Shown here: positions 26,562-35,053 of the stretch, one piece after another
Layout of the letters: each line of letters begins with the position of its first letter
How positions within the stretch are numbered: position 1 is the stretch's first letter
Program-made: the position numbers and the translations under genes
Notes under the pieces: model-generated
The model's input: only the letters and a program-made list of their open reading frames with translations
Databases searched by the model: none
What the model was told of the DNA's origin: nothing
Assembly: GCF_900103615.1 (NCBI RefSeq)
Contig: NZ_FNGW01000003.1
Coordinates: forward strand, 310,001-374,000
Reading direction: 5' to 3'
Length of the DNA stretch: 64,000 nt
Source: Romboutsia lituseburensis DSM 797
GTDB lineage: Bacteria > Bacillota > Clostridia > Peptostreptococcales > Peptostreptococcaceae

Positions 26562-26604
26562 AAATAGTCAATTATATTAAAAATACTAATATAATTGACT
26601 ATTT
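26562..26604 (+). terminator. Terminator 1 of the repeat-protein gene
   Basis: Perfect 18-bp stem AAATAGTCAATTATATTA with its complement, loop of seven bases, then TT. Confidence 0.75.
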
Positions 26605-26638
26605 TAAATGAGTTTAAGTAATTTATTGTATTTTGAGT

Positions 26639-26669
26639 TGAGAGAGTAATAATTTAACTCTCTTTTTTT
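26639..26669 (+). terminator. Terminator 2 of the repeat-protein gene
   Basis: AGAGAGT and ACTCTCT pair around a nine-base loop with T7 after it. The two terminators account for half of the 338-base gap before 26881; the rest is AT-rich promoter DNA with TATAAT near 26751. Confidence 0.8.
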
Positions 26670-26880
26670 GTGTTCACAAATATACTTTTATATAAAGGTG
26701 TTTTAACTAAGTGGATACTTAATAAATAAGTTAAAATATGTAATTTCTGTTATAATTAAATTAAAACTTACTATAAACTTATTAAGTACATCTGATTTTA
26801 TTTTTAGTGTGAGGCTATGTGAATGAATTATTTAGATGACTTAATTAAGTATAAAAAAGGGAAAAATATAAGGGGGGGAT

Positions 26881-27351
26881 ATGGTGGAAAATTACTGTAT
26901 TAAAAACGTTGATTTCAATGATATAGAAGAAGCGTTTAAATTAGTAAAAGATGTATTTATGGAATTTGATGCTCCAGATTACAGCCAAGAGGGAGTAAAT
27001 GAATTTATAAATCAAATAATTGAAAATAAAGAGTTTATTAATAAATTTAAAACTGGTGAACAATTAATGATAGGGGCTTTTCATAACAATAAAATTATTG
27101 GAGTATTAGCTATTAGTATAAGGAATCATATATCGCTTGTTTTTGTAGATAAGAAGTACCATAGAAGGGGTATTGCAACAAAGTTGATCAATGAAATTGT
27201 TAGTAAGTTGAAATTGAAAAATGTAGATAAAATTAAGCTGAATTCATCGCCGTATGCAATACCATTTTATGAGAAAATAGGCTTTATAGCTATTGATGTA
27301 GAACAAATTAAAAATGGAATAAGATATGTACCAATGGAGTTTACGTTGTAA
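26881..27351 (+). CDS. GNAT-family acetyltransferase
   Basis: A 156-aa acetyltransferase: ISLVFVDKKYHRRGIATKLI is the acetyl-CoA loop and LNSSPYAIPFYEKIGF the C-terminal motif. A run of G (AAGGGGGGG) precedes the ATG. Small GNAT of the ElaA/YjcF-like kind. Substrate unknown. Confidence 0.87.
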   Translation: MVENYCIKNVDFNDIEEAFKLVKDVFMEFDAPDYSQEGVNEFINQIIENKEFINKFKTGEQLMIGAFHNNKIIGVLAISIRNHISLVFVDKKYHRRGIATKLINEIVSKLKLKNVDKIKLNSSPYAIPFYEKIGFIAIDVEQIKNGIRYVPMEFTL

Positions 27352-27401
27352 AATATAATTACATATGAAGTGATTATTATAGGGAGTATGGGGGAAGAAA
27401 T

Positions 27402-28529
27402 ATGAATAACAATATGGTTTTTTTAGCAGTACTTATACCTATATTTTTAATGTTTCACTTGTTTATATATAACATACAGTTTTTAAGTGGAAAAAATTAT
27501 TTTTATGGTGTATATGTAAAAAATATTACATTAAATGAAGAAGACAAAATGCGAATTGATAAAGGCTATAAAAGAAAAATGAATTTAACATTATTAATAA
27601 TGCTATTAATATTTATTATTAATATAGTCTTAAAAAAATATAGTAGTGAAATGATTATGGTAATCTTAATGCTTGGATATACAATCGTATCCTTTGTGTT
27701 TCTAAAAACATATTATGTAGAAGTGAAATCATTAAAAAGTAGCCTATTAAACTTACAGGAAAATCATGATTTAAAAAATGTGAATGAAAGCAAAAAAATA
27801 ATTATAGATACAGAATTATTAAATGCAAAGGCTAAATTAAAGAAAAAGTTTACTGTATTATTTGGAATATGTATAGCATTATCTATAATTTCAGCACTAT
27901 ACTTAGCTATTAATTATAATAGTTTGCCAGATACAATAATTACTCACTGGGGGCCAGATGGAAAGCCGGATGGATTTTCACAAAAAAGCTTACAAAGCGT
28001 ATTCTTTATTAGCTTTATAGATTTAACATTAGTAGTATTAATGGCATTTACGACCGTAGAAACTATTGGGGCTAGAGTATACATAGACATTGTTAATTTA
28101 GAAGAAAACAGAAAAAAAGCTATAACATACCTAAATAGATTAGGATATTGTTTTTTACTACTAACTTTAAGTATACAATCAATTACGACAACGATGCCAA
28201 TTTTCATGGTTAATCAAATGAATGTACCTATGATATTATTTATACCAAGTATGATTTTACCAATGTTTTTCGGGATAGCATCTATGTATTACTTTATTAG
28301 ACTTTCATCATTAAAAAGTAAAAATAAAGATATAAATTCACTAGATTCAGATGATGAAAAATGGATTTATGGATTTATATATTATAATAAAGATGACTCA
28401 TCATTTATTGTAGAGAAAAGATTTGGAGCAGGATGGACTTTTAACTTAGCAAGTGTTAAAGGAAAAGTAATTATAGCACTTTTATTAGTTATGACAATTG
28501 GTTCACTGACAATTCCATTTTTTATATAA
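27402..28529 (+). CDS. DUF1648/DUF5808-type membrane protein (SdpI-like)
   Basis: A 375-aa integral membrane protein with about seven helices. The signature SLPDTIITHWGPDGKPDGFS (residues about 175-195) is that of DUF1648, found in SdpI-like immunity proteins. The end DDEKWIYGFIYYNKDDSSFI is the DUF5808 motif. ATGGGGGAAG lies before the start. In the family, some members give immunity to a secreted toxin or act in signalling; no toxin gene is seen here. It ends at a bidirectional terminator. Confidence 0.8.
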   Translation: MNNNMVFLAVLIPIFLMFHLFIYNIQFLSGKNYFYGVYVKNITLNEEDKMRIDKGYKRKMNLTLLIMLLIFIINIVLKKYSSEMIMVILMLGYTIVSFVFLKTYYVEVKSLKSSLLNLQENHDLKNVNESKKIIIDTELLNAKAKLKKKFTVLFGICIALSIISALYLAINYNSLPDTIITHWGPDGKPDGFSQKSLQSVFFISFIDLTLVVLMAFTTVETIGARVYIDIVNLEENRKKAITYLNRLGYCFLLLTLSIQSITTTMPIFMVNQMNVPMILFIPSMILPMFFGIASMYYFIRLSSLKSKNKDINSLDSDDEKWIYGFIYYNKDDSSFIVEKRFGAGWTFNLASVKGKVIIALLLVMTIGSLTIPFFI

Positions 28530-28536
28530 ATAAAAT

Positions 28537-28573
28537 AAACCACTATCTAAGTAAAATTTAGATAGTGGTTTTA
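28537..28573. terminator. Bidirectional terminator
   Basis: AAACCACTATCTAA (28537-28550) pairs with TTTAGATAGTGGTTT, with T on both flanks. Serves the convergent genes at 27402 and 28590. Confidence 0.85.
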
Positions 28574-28589
28574 AATTATGTCTATGTAA

Positions 28590-28796
28590 TTATCTATCAA
28601 TCATAGATTCAAATCCACCTAGATTTGATTTATATATAAATTCAGTTTTTCTACAGTTTGGGCATACATAAACATCAAAAACTAAGTGATCTTCTATATC
28701 AAATACAAAACTAAAAAATCCTCTATTGTTGTCTTGACTGTCAAATCTATATTCCTTTAAAAATTTTAATTCAGTATCGCATCTTAAGCAGTTCAT
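28590..28796 (-). CDS. Small zinc-ribbon protein
   Basis: A 68-aa protein with two CxxC knuckles, MNCLRCDTELKF at the start and VCPNCRKTEFIY near residue 44, so a zinc ribbon. AGGGGGAT lies before the ATG. Similar proteins are common in clostridia; role unknown. The single gene faces the DUF1648 gene. Confidence 0.8.
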   Translation of the reverse strand: MNCLRCDTELKFLKEYRFDSQDNNRGFFSFVFDIEDHLVFDVYVCPNCRKTEFIYKSNLGGFESMIDR

Positions 28797-28970
28797 AAAA
28801 TCCCCCTATTAAATATGTAATTTTAAAATTATTATAGCACTTCAAAAAATAAAATGGTAACTAATAAATTACAATATTTTGGAAGTGAATAAATACAGAA
28901 ATTTTGTAAAATAATATTTTATAGAGTATAATTATAATATAAACGTATAACCTAGGGGGATAGTTTTTAG

Positions 28971-29984
28971 ATGAACATAAAAGTAAAAGATATAGCGGCT
29001 AAATCAGGAGTATCTATAGCTACGGTTTCTAGATATTTAAATAAATCAGGATATGTAAAACAAGAAACAAGAGAACTTATAAAAAATGCAATACAAGAAA
29101 TAAAAGAACAAGATAAAACATATGTAAGAGAAAAAAACATTGCAGTAGTATTTCCAGACTTATCAAATATGTTTTTTACAGATGTACTTAAAGGATTAAC
29201 TGAGGAAGCAGAAAAATTAAATTATAATGTATTTTCATTCGATAGTGGCGAAAGTATAGAAAAAGAAATGAAAATAATAGATGCTTTAAATGATTTTAAT
29301 ATTTGTGGGTTAATAATTACTACAACTATAAAAAATAGAGAAACAACCAAGCAACATATTCAAAAATTAAACTCTTTAGGTGTACCTGTAATACTATTAG
29401 ATAGAGATTTGATATTCTGTGATTTTGACGGAGTTTTTATTGACAATCAAAAAGGTGCTTTTGATGGAGTAGATACTTTAATAACTTCAGGACATAAGGA
29501 AATAGCTGTAATAACAGGTCCCCTGGAGTATGAAACAGCACAGCATAGACTAGAAGGATATAAACAAGCACACAAAATAAATGGACTAGAAATTAATGAA
29601 GAGTATATATATGAAGGTGATTTTCATGTAGACTCAGGATATAAATTCACAAAAGAGATAATAAAAAATAATAAAGATGTAACAGCAATATTTATCTGTA
29701 ATAATATGATGACACTAGGTGCTATAAATGCATTAAATGAGATGAATATAAAAATAGGACAAGATATATCCTTATTAGGATTTGATGATTTAGAATTTTT
29801 TACATACTTAGGATTAAATATAAGTGTTGTATCTAGGCCAACTTCTGAAATGGGGAAAATGGCTTTTGAAGTATTATCAAAGAAACTAATAGACGAAGAA
29901 CCTTGTGCTACTCAAAATATAGTATTAAAGCCAAGTATTGTAATTAGAGGCTCAGAAAAATTAAAAGGAAATAATAAAAAATAG
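28971..29984 (+). CDS. LacI-family transcriptional regulator (RbsR-like)
   Basis: A 337-aa repressor. N-terminal LacI HTH: VKDIAAKSGVSIATVSRYLN, then a hinge and a periplasmic-binding-like domain from about residue 58 (NIAVVFPDLSNMFFTDVLKG to LGLNISVVSRPTSEMGKMAF). TAGGGGGAT precedes the ATG. It is immediately upstream of a channel, ribokinase and pentose-phosphate genes, so it most likely senses ribose or a pentose phosphate. Two identical candidate operators (30222, 31297) lie at the next two promoters, and AAACGTAT at about 28938 may be a site for itself. Confidence 0.88.
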   Translation: MNIKVKDIAAKSGVSIATVSRYLNKSGYVKQETRELIKNAIQEIKEQDKTYVREKNIAVVFPDLSNMFFTDVLKGLTEEAEKLNYNVFSFDSGESIEKEMKIIDALNDFNICGLIITTTIKNRETTKQHIQKLNSLGVPVILLDRDLIFCDFDGVFIDNQKGAFDGVDTLITSGHKEIAVITGPLEYETAQHRLEGYKQAHKINGLEINEEYIYEGDFHVDSGYKFTKEIIKNNKDVTAIFICNNMMTLGAINALNEMNIKIGQDISLLGFDDLEFFTYLGLNISVVSRPTSEMGKMAFEVLSKKLIDEEPCATQNIVLKPSIVIRGSEKLKGNNKK

Positions 29985-30009
29985 AGGTCAAATGACCTCT
30001 ATTTTTTTA
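29979..30009 (+). terminator. Terminator of the LacI gene
   Basis: AATAGAGGTC and GACCTCTATT pair around AAAT with T7 after; it overlaps the stop codon. Confidence 0.85.
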
Positions 30010-30050
30010 TTTAATGTAATTATGATACCTCAAAATCTGTGCATAATTAG
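30006..30050. repeat. Dispersed element with DnaA-box-like core (copy C)
   Basis: TTATGATACCTCAAAATCTG then TGCATAA (30020-30046). Close relatives lie at 37650-37677 and 54860-54887. The end TGTGCATAA fits the DnaA-box consensus TTATNCACA in reverse. Confidence 0.55.
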
Positions 30051-30177
30051 TTCATATAGAGGAATTAAGCTAAGTGAAATTTTATTCTAAAATAGTGACA
30101 AATAAAAGATGTGAAACAAAAATGTAATAAATGAAAAATAATATGAAAAAAATATGAAAAAATATATAAAAAAAGTA

Positions 30178-30206
30178 TTGAAAAAATAAAAAAAATAATA
30201 TATTAT
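30178..30206 (+). promoter_or_regulatory. Promoter of the MIP channel gene
   Basis: TTGAAA (30178-30183), 17-bp spacer, TATTAT (30201-30206), preceded by a long A-rich stretch that may serve as an UP element. It is built like the promoter at 31259. Confidence 0.65.
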
Positions 30207-30221
30207 ATGAATATAGAACAG

Positions 30222-30232
30222 GAAAACGATAT
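30222..30232 (+). promoter_or_regulatory. LacI-type operator core (channel gene)
   Basis: GAAAACGATAT, identical to 31297-31307, placed 16 bases after the -10 box, so a bound repressor would block transcription. It could also be read as a weak CcpA site. Confidence 0.6.
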
Positions 30233-30322
30233 TATAGACATGGAACAAATGTGAAAGTAAAAGGGAAATTTATAGGAAGCATTAATAAAAAACAAAAAAT
30301 AATTTAAAAGGGAGAGATCAAA

Positions 30323-31147
30323 ATGAATGTATATTTAGCGGAATTTATAGGAGTAGCAATGTTAATATTCTTTGGATGTGGGGTTTTAGCAGGAAATGCA
30401 TTAAAAACTTCAGGATCATATCAAGCAGGAAATGTAGCGATAAATATTGCTTGGGGATGCACAGTTGCTATGGTTATATTTTGTTTAGGAGATATAAGTG
30501 GAGCGCATATTAATCCGGCAATAACTATTATGCAAGCTGTAAAGGGAAGTTTTGAATGGAGTTTAGTACCAGGATACATATTAGCACAAATAGCAGGTGG
30601 AATGTTTGGTTCACTTTTAGTTTATCTTCAGTTCATTGATCATTGGGAAAAAACAGATGATGTAAATGTTAAGTTAACAATATTTGCAACAGCTCCAACT
30701 ATAAGAAATAACGTAGCAAACTTTTTTAGTGAATATATAGTAACATTTGGATTAGTATTTTGTATATTAGGAATTGATACAAATACATTCCCAGGAGGAT
30801 TAAAGCCTTTAGCGGTTGGATGTTTAATCTTTTTAGTAGGGACATCATTTGGAGGAGTAACAGGGGCTGCATTAAACCCAGCTAGAGATTTAGGTCCGCG
30901 TTTAGCACATTTCCTACTTCCAATACCAGGTAAAGGAAATTCTGATTTTAAATATGCATGGATACCTGTAGTAGCACCTATAATGGGAGCAACTACTTCA
31001 GGATTAGTACATAATGCTTTATATGAAGGAATAGTAGATTATAGACTTTACATGATGTTAGGATTAACATTAGTTACATTTATTGCTATTAAGCTATTAA
31101 GTAAAAATGAAAAAGTATCAAATGAATTAATAAGTGAAGTTGCATAG
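30323..31147 (+). CDS. MIP-family channel (aquaglyceroporin-like) in a pentose operon
   Basis: A 274-aa six-helix channel of the major intrinsic protein family. Both half-helix motifs are present: SGAHINPAIT (first NPA, about residue 64) and GAALNPARDLGPR (second NPA; Arg of the selectivity filter, Asp as in glycerol-conducting members). GGGAGAG precedes the ATG. No glycerol kinase or dehydrogenase is near; the neighbours are ribokinase, transketolase and transaldolase, and the promoter shares an operator with rbsK. I infer that it admits a pentose or pentitol. The GlpF type is known to conduct linear polyols; ribose transport is unproven. Confidence 0.9.
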   Translation: MNVYLAEFIGVAMLIFFGCGVLAGNALKTSGSYQAGNVAINIAWGCTVAMVIFCLGDISGAHINPAITIMQAVKGSFEWSLVPGYILAQIAGGMFGSLLVYLQFIDHWEKTDDVNVKLTIFATAPTIRNNVANFFSEYIVTFGLVFCILGIDTNTFPGGLKPLAVGCLIFLVGTSFGGVTGAALNPARDLGPRLAHFLLPIPGKGNSDFKYAWIPVVAPIMGATTSGLVHNALYEGIVDYRLYMMLGLTLVTFIAIKLLSKNEKVSNELISEVA

Positions 31148-31159
31148 TTTAGGAAAATG

Positions 31160-31193
31160 ATTGCATTAGTATAGTATACTAATGCAATTTTTA
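31160..31193 (+). terminator. Terminator after the channel gene
   Basis: ATTGCATTAGTAT and its complement with a three-base loop, then TTTTTA. Confidence 0.9.
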
Positions 31194-31258
31194 TATAAAG
31201 AAAGTTGAAGTGTATGTAAAAAATATGTAAAAAATATGAAATAAATGTGAAAAAGTGA

Positions 31259-31287
31259 TTGCAATTAATAAAAAAATATTATATTAT
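31259..31287 (+). promoter_or_regulatory. Promoter of rbsK
   Basis: TTGCAA (31259-31264), 17-bp spacer, TATTAT (31282-31287); same layout and -10 box as the channel-gene promoter. Confidence 0.65.
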
Positions 31288-31296
31288 ATATTTAAT

Positions 31297-31307
31297 GAAA
31301 ACGATAT
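31297..31307 (+). promoter_or_regulatory. LacI-type operator core (rbsK)
   Basis: GAAAACGATAT within TGAAAACGATATTTA, ten bases after the -10 box. Identical core to 30222. It resembles the CcpA consensus with one mismatch, so CcpA is an alternative reader. Confidence 0.6.
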
Positions 31308-31385
31308 TTATAAGGTTTAAAATGTTTGATATATGAAAATATATAAAAAATTAAATTTACATGACAGTAGAGAGGGGAATTTAAT

Positions 31386-32294
31386 ATGGAAAAGATATGT
31401 GTAATAGGAAGTCTTAATATGGACCTAGTTGTAAATGTGTGTGAAATGCCAAAGAAAGGTCAAACTTTAATAGGAAGTAAATTTAGAGAAATACCAGGTG
31501 GAAAAGGTGGAAATCAAGCTGTTGCAGCATCAAGACTTGGTGGAGATGTATGTATGATAGGTAAAGTTGGAAATGATGGCTTTGGAGAAAGCTTATTAAA
31601 ACAATTAAAAGCAGATAATGTAAACACTAAATATGTACAAGTTGAAGAAGGACCAAGTGGTGTAGCTCTTATAACAGTAGATGAAAATGCTGAAAACGCA
31701 ATAGTAGTTTCACCAGGAGCAAACTTTAAGTTAACAGAAACTGATATAGATAAATGTATAGATGCAATAAAGGAAAGCGCTACAGTAGTAATACAACTTG
31801 AAACACCAGTAGATACAATAAAATATGCTTTAGAAAAATCAAAAGAACTAGGTAAGTTTACAATATTAAACCCAGCACCAGCAGTTAAGTTAAGCGATGA
31901 CATTATAAAAAATGTAGATTTATTAACACCAAATGAAACTGAATTAGAAATATTAAGTGGAGTAAGCATAAACTGTGAAGATGATATAAAAAAAGCAGCT
32001 AATATAATGATAGAAAAAGGTGTAAAACAACTTATAGTTACATTAGGATCGAAGGGAAGTCTTTACTTAGATAAAGATACTATGGAATTTAAAAAATCAT
32101 ATAAAGTAGATGCAGTAGACACTACAGCTGCAGGGGATAGTTACACAGGAGCATTATCAGTAGCACTTTCTCAAAACAAGAGCATAGATGAAGCTATGGA
32201 TTTTGCATCAAAAGTAGGGGCTTTATGTGTTACTAAGGTAGGAGCACAAACTTCAATACCTAACTTATATGACCTTGAAAACTACAAATTCTAG
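31386..32294 (+). CDS. rbsK: Ribokinase
   Basis: A 302-aa PfkB-family sugar kinase that phosphorylates D-ribose to ribose 5-phosphate. Motifs: ICVIGSLNMDLVVNVCEMPK, GGKGGNQAVAASRLGG (substrate lid region), LTPNETELEILSG and DTTAAGDSYTGAL, which holds the catalytic Asp; the family usually reads DTTGAGD, so Ala replaces Gly. GAGAGGGG precedes the ATG. It is followed by a hairpin and the transketolase genes, so its product enters the non-oxidative pentose phosphate pathway. Confidence 0.93.
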   Translation: MEKICVIGSLNMDLVVNVCEMPKKGQTLIGSKFREIPGGKGGNQAVAASRLGGDVCMIGKVGNDGFGESLLKQLKADNVNTKYVQVEEGPSGVALITVDENAENAIVVSPGANFKLTETDIDKCIDAIKESATVVIQLETPVDTIKYALEKSKELGKFTILNPAPAVKLSDDIIKNVDLLTPNETELEILSGVSINCEDDIKKAANIMIEKGVKQLIVTLGSKGSLYLDKDTMEFKKSYKVDAVDTTAAGDSYTGALSVALSQNKSIDEAMDFASKVGALCVTKVGAQTSIPNLYDLENYKF

Positions 32295-32318
32295 TACAAT
32301 TAATAAAAATTATAATAT

Positions 32319-32371
32319 CTAAATTAAAAAATAATACATATTAAAATCGGAAGTATTATTTTTTAATTTAG
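32319..32371 (+). terminator. Perfect 19-bp hairpin between rbsK and the transketolase genes
   Basis: Arm 32319-32337 (CTAAATTAAAAAATAATAC) pairs exactly with 32353-32371, loop of 15 bases. It contains T6 but ends in ATTTAG, so it may only partly terminate and set a gradient, or protect the mRNA end. GGGAGG of the next gene follows. Confidence 0.6.
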
Positions 32372-32397
32372 TTGAAATAAAATCGGGAGGTAAAATT

Positions 32398-33213
32398 ATG
32401 AAAAGTTTAGAACGTAATGCAAACGACATTAGAAAAAATATCGTTGATATGATTTATTCGTCAAAATCAGGGCATCCAGGTGGATCTTTATCAGCAGTTG
32501 AGATACTTACATATTTATACTTTAAAGAAATGAATATAGATCCACAAAATCCTAAAAAGCAAGATAGAGATAGATTTGTACTAAGTAAGGGTCATGCAGC
32601 ACCTGTTTTATATGCAACACTTGCTCAAAGAGGTTATTTTGATAAAGAGATGTTAAATACATTAAGAAAATTACATTCACCACTACAAGGGCATCCGGAT
32701 AGCAAGAAATTAGTTGGTGTTGATGTATCTACAGGTTCTTTAGGTCAAGGTATATCAAATGCAGTAGGTATAGCTTTAGGTGCTAAAATAGATAAAAGCA
32801 ATGTTAGAGTGTACTCATTACTTGGTGATGGGGAAGTACAAGAAGGATTAGTTTGGGAAGCACTTATGGCAGCTGCACACTATAAATTAGATAACTTAGT
32901 AGCAATAATAGATAACAATGGATTACAAATAGATGGTAAAAATGAAGATGTAATGAATATATACTCTTTAAAAGATAAATTAAAAGCATTTAATTTAAAT
33001 GTATTAGAAATAGATGGGCATTCTTTTGAAGAAATAGAAAAAGCATTTGATATTGCAAAAGACACAAAAGGAATGCCAACAGTTATAATAGCTAAAACAG
33101 TAAAAGGTAAAGGTGTTTCATTTATGGAAAATGAAGCAGGATGGCATGGAAATGCTCCTAGTTTAGAACAAAGAAACATAGCAATACAAGAATTAGAGTC
33201 TAAGGGGGTATAG
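32398..33213 (+). CDS. Transketolase, N-terminal (ThDP-binding) subunit
   Basis: A 271-aa split transketolase N-subunit. It moves two-carbon units between pentose and other sugar phosphates together with the C-subunit three bases on. Typical features: [44 protein letters not shown] and the ThDP motif [20 protein letters not shown] then [16 protein letters not shown] precedes the ATG. Split transketolases are usual in firmicutes. Confidence 0.94.
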   Translation: MKSLERNANDIRKNIVDMIYSSKSGHPGGSLSAVEILTYLYFKEMNIDPQNPKKQDRDRFVLSKGHAAPVLYATLAQRGYFDKEMLNTLRKLHSPLQGHPDSKKLVGVDVSTGSLGQGISNAVGIALGAKIDKSNVRVYSLLGDGEVQEGLVWEALMAAAHYKLDNLVAIIDNNGLQIDGKNEDVMNIYSLKDKLKAFNLNVLEIDGHSFEEIEKAFDIAKDTKGMPTVIIAKTVKGKGVSFMENEAGWHGNAPSLEQRNIAIQELESKGV

Positions 33214-33215
33214 TA

Positions 33216-34145
33216 ATGGGATTAGCTACTAGAGAAGCATACGGAAAAGCATTAGTGCAATTAGGGAAAGAAAATGAAAATATAGTAGTATTAGATGCGG
33301 ATTTATCAAAGTCTACTAAAACAGCAGATTTTGCAAAGGAATATAAAGAGAGATTTATAAATGTAGGTATAGCAGAACAAAATCTAATGGGATTAAGTGC
33401 AGGTCTTGCCTCTTATGGAAAAATACCTTTTGCAAGTACATTTGCAGTATTTGCTACAGGTAGGGCATTTGAAATAATAAGAAATTCAATATGTTATCCT
33501 AACTTAAATGTAAAAATAGCTGCAACTCATGCAGGTATAACTGTTGGAGAAGATGGAGGATCTCATCAATCAATAGAAGATATAGCTTTAATGTCATCAC
33601 TTCCAAATATGACAGTAATAGTTCCAGCAGATGAGGCTGAAACTGTTCAAGTAATAAAAGAAGCAGCAAGAATAAATGGTCCTGTATATATAAGATTAGG
33701 AAGACTTGCAGCAGAGGACATATTTGATGAAAATTATAAGTTTGAAGTTGGAAAAGGGATAGCTGTAAAAGAAGGTAATGATATAACAATAGTTACAACA
33801 GGCCTTACTACAAATATAGCATTAGAAGCAGCAAAAGAATTAGAGAATGATAATGTTAATGTAAGAGTAATACATATGCCTACTATAAAACCTATTGATG
33901 AAGAAATATTAATAAAAGCAGCTAAAGAAACTAAGTGTATAATTACGTTTGAAGAACATTCAATAATAGGCGGATTAGGTGATAGAGTATGTTCTGTAAC
34001 AAGTTTAAAATCACCAGTTAAGGTAAGAAAAGTTGGTATAGAAGATACTTTTGGACAATCAGGTACACCTAAAGAACTATTACAACACTATGGATTAACT
34101 AAAGAAAATATAAAAAATGTAGTGATGGAAGAAATAAATAAATAA
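33216..34145 (+). CDS. Transketolase, C-terminal subunit
   Basis: A 309-aa partner of the preceding subunit; the start lies three bases after its stop and inside the same operon. It carries the pyrimidine-binding domain (VVLDADLSKSTKTADF, VGIAEQNLMGLSAGLASYGK with the catalytic Glu) and the C-terminal domain (EEHSIIGGLGDRV). AAGGGGGT, overlapping the previous stop, is the ribosome site. Confidence 0.94.
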   Translation: MGLATREAYGKALVQLGKENENIVVLDADLSKSTKTADFAKEYKERFINVGIAEQNLMGLSAGLASYGKIPFASTFAVFATGRAFEIIRNSICYPNLNVKIAATHAGITVGEDGGSHQSIEDIALMSSLPNMTVIVPADEAETVQVIKEAARINGPVYIRLGRLAAEDIFDENYKFEVGKGIAVKEGNDITIVTTGLTTNIALEAAKELENDNVNVRVIHMPTIKPIDEEILIKAAKETKCIITFEEHSIIGGLGDRVCSVTSLKSPVKVRKVGIEDTFGQSGTPKELLQHYGLTKENIKNVVMEEINK

Positions 34146-34171
34146 TTAATTAATAACATAGGAGAGAGATT

Positions 34172-34810
34172 ATGAAAATATTTATAGATACAGCAAACGT
34201 AGATGAAATAAAGGAAGCAGCAACATGGGGGATATTAGATGGTGTAACAACAAACCCATCATTAATAGCTAAAGAAGGAAGAGATATAAAAGAAGTAATA
34301 AATGAAATATGTGGGATAGTAGATGGACCAATAAGTGCAGAAGTAATAAGCTTAGAGTGTGATAAAATGGTAGAGGAAGCTTTAGAATTAGTAAAGCTAC
34401 ACAAAAATATAGTAATTAAAATACCAATGTGCATAGAAGGACTAAAAGCAGTTAATATATTAACTCAAAAGGGAATTAAAACTAATGTAACTTTAATATT
34501 CTCATCTCAACAAGCTTTACTTGCAGCAAAATCAGGAGCTACTTATGTAAGTCCATTTGTAGGAAGATTAGATGATATAGGTATGGTTGGAATTGATTTA
34601 ATAACTGAAGTTTCAGCTATATTTAAAGCCCATAATATAAAAACAGAAATAATATCAGCAAGTGTTAGAAATCCAATACATGCATCTGAATGTGCATTAG
34701 CAGGTTCAGATATTGCTACTATACCATTTAATGTATTAAAGCAAATGGCTAAACATCCTTTAACTGATATAGGAATAGAAAAGTTTTTAGCTGATTATAA
34801 AAATATGTAA
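34172..34810 (+). CDS. Transaldolase / fructose-6-phosphate aldolase-like protein
   Basis: A 212-aa short transaldolase (TalC/FsaA class, about 215 residues). Start: [20 protein letters not shown], then [14 protein letters not shown]; the Schiff-base lysine is in [15 protein letters not shown] (near residue 85); FVGRLDDIG and [23 protein letters not shown] follow. GGAGAGA precedes the ATG. As the third enzyme of the operon it completes conversion of pentose phosphate to fructose 6-phosphate. Transaldolase versus aldolase activity cannot be fixed by eye; the context favours transaldolase. Confidence 0.92.
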   Translation: MKIFIDTANVDEIKEAATWGILDGVTTNPSLIAKEGRDIKEVINEICGIVDGPISAEVISLECDKMVEEALELVKLHKNIVIKIPMCIEGLKAVNILTQKGIKTNVTLIFSSQQALLAAKSGATYVSPFVGRLDDIGMVGIDLITEVSAIFKAHNIKTEIISASVRNPIHASECALAGSDIATIPFNVLKQMAKHPLTDIGIEKFLADYKNM

Positions 34811-34824
34811 TTAAAAATATTATA

Positions 34825-34867
34825 CAAAAATACCCCTGTGTCTGAAAACATACGTAGGGGTATTTTT
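34825..34867 (+). terminator. Terminator, ACCCTACGTCTG family (copy 2)
   Basis: AAAATACCCCTGTGT pairs with ACGTAGGGGTATTTT through two wobble pairs; T5 follows. The stem is kept while the bases differ from copies 1 and 4. Confidence 0.8.
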
Positions 34868-35053
34868 ATATTTTAAGAAACAAATATATTGCATAACTAC
34901 ATAAATAGTAACACTTAATAAGTGAGTTAAGTAAAATTAATTTTTACTTTAATGATAACTCTAAATATGTTAAACTATGAGATGATTTTTAGTATAATAA
35001 GATATGATTAAGTATTATACTAAAATATAAATAAGAAGCGAGGATAAACATAG

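Noticed and set aside
30323-31147. Calling the MIP channel glpF
   Set aside because: It has the glycerol-type NPA-R-D motifs, but there are no glycerol genes near, so I withheld the symbol.
30222-31307. Assigning the two GAAAACGATAT sites to CcpA
   Set aside because: They resemble cre sites, but both miss consensus positions and both lie in an operon with its own LacI regulator; kept as alternative only.
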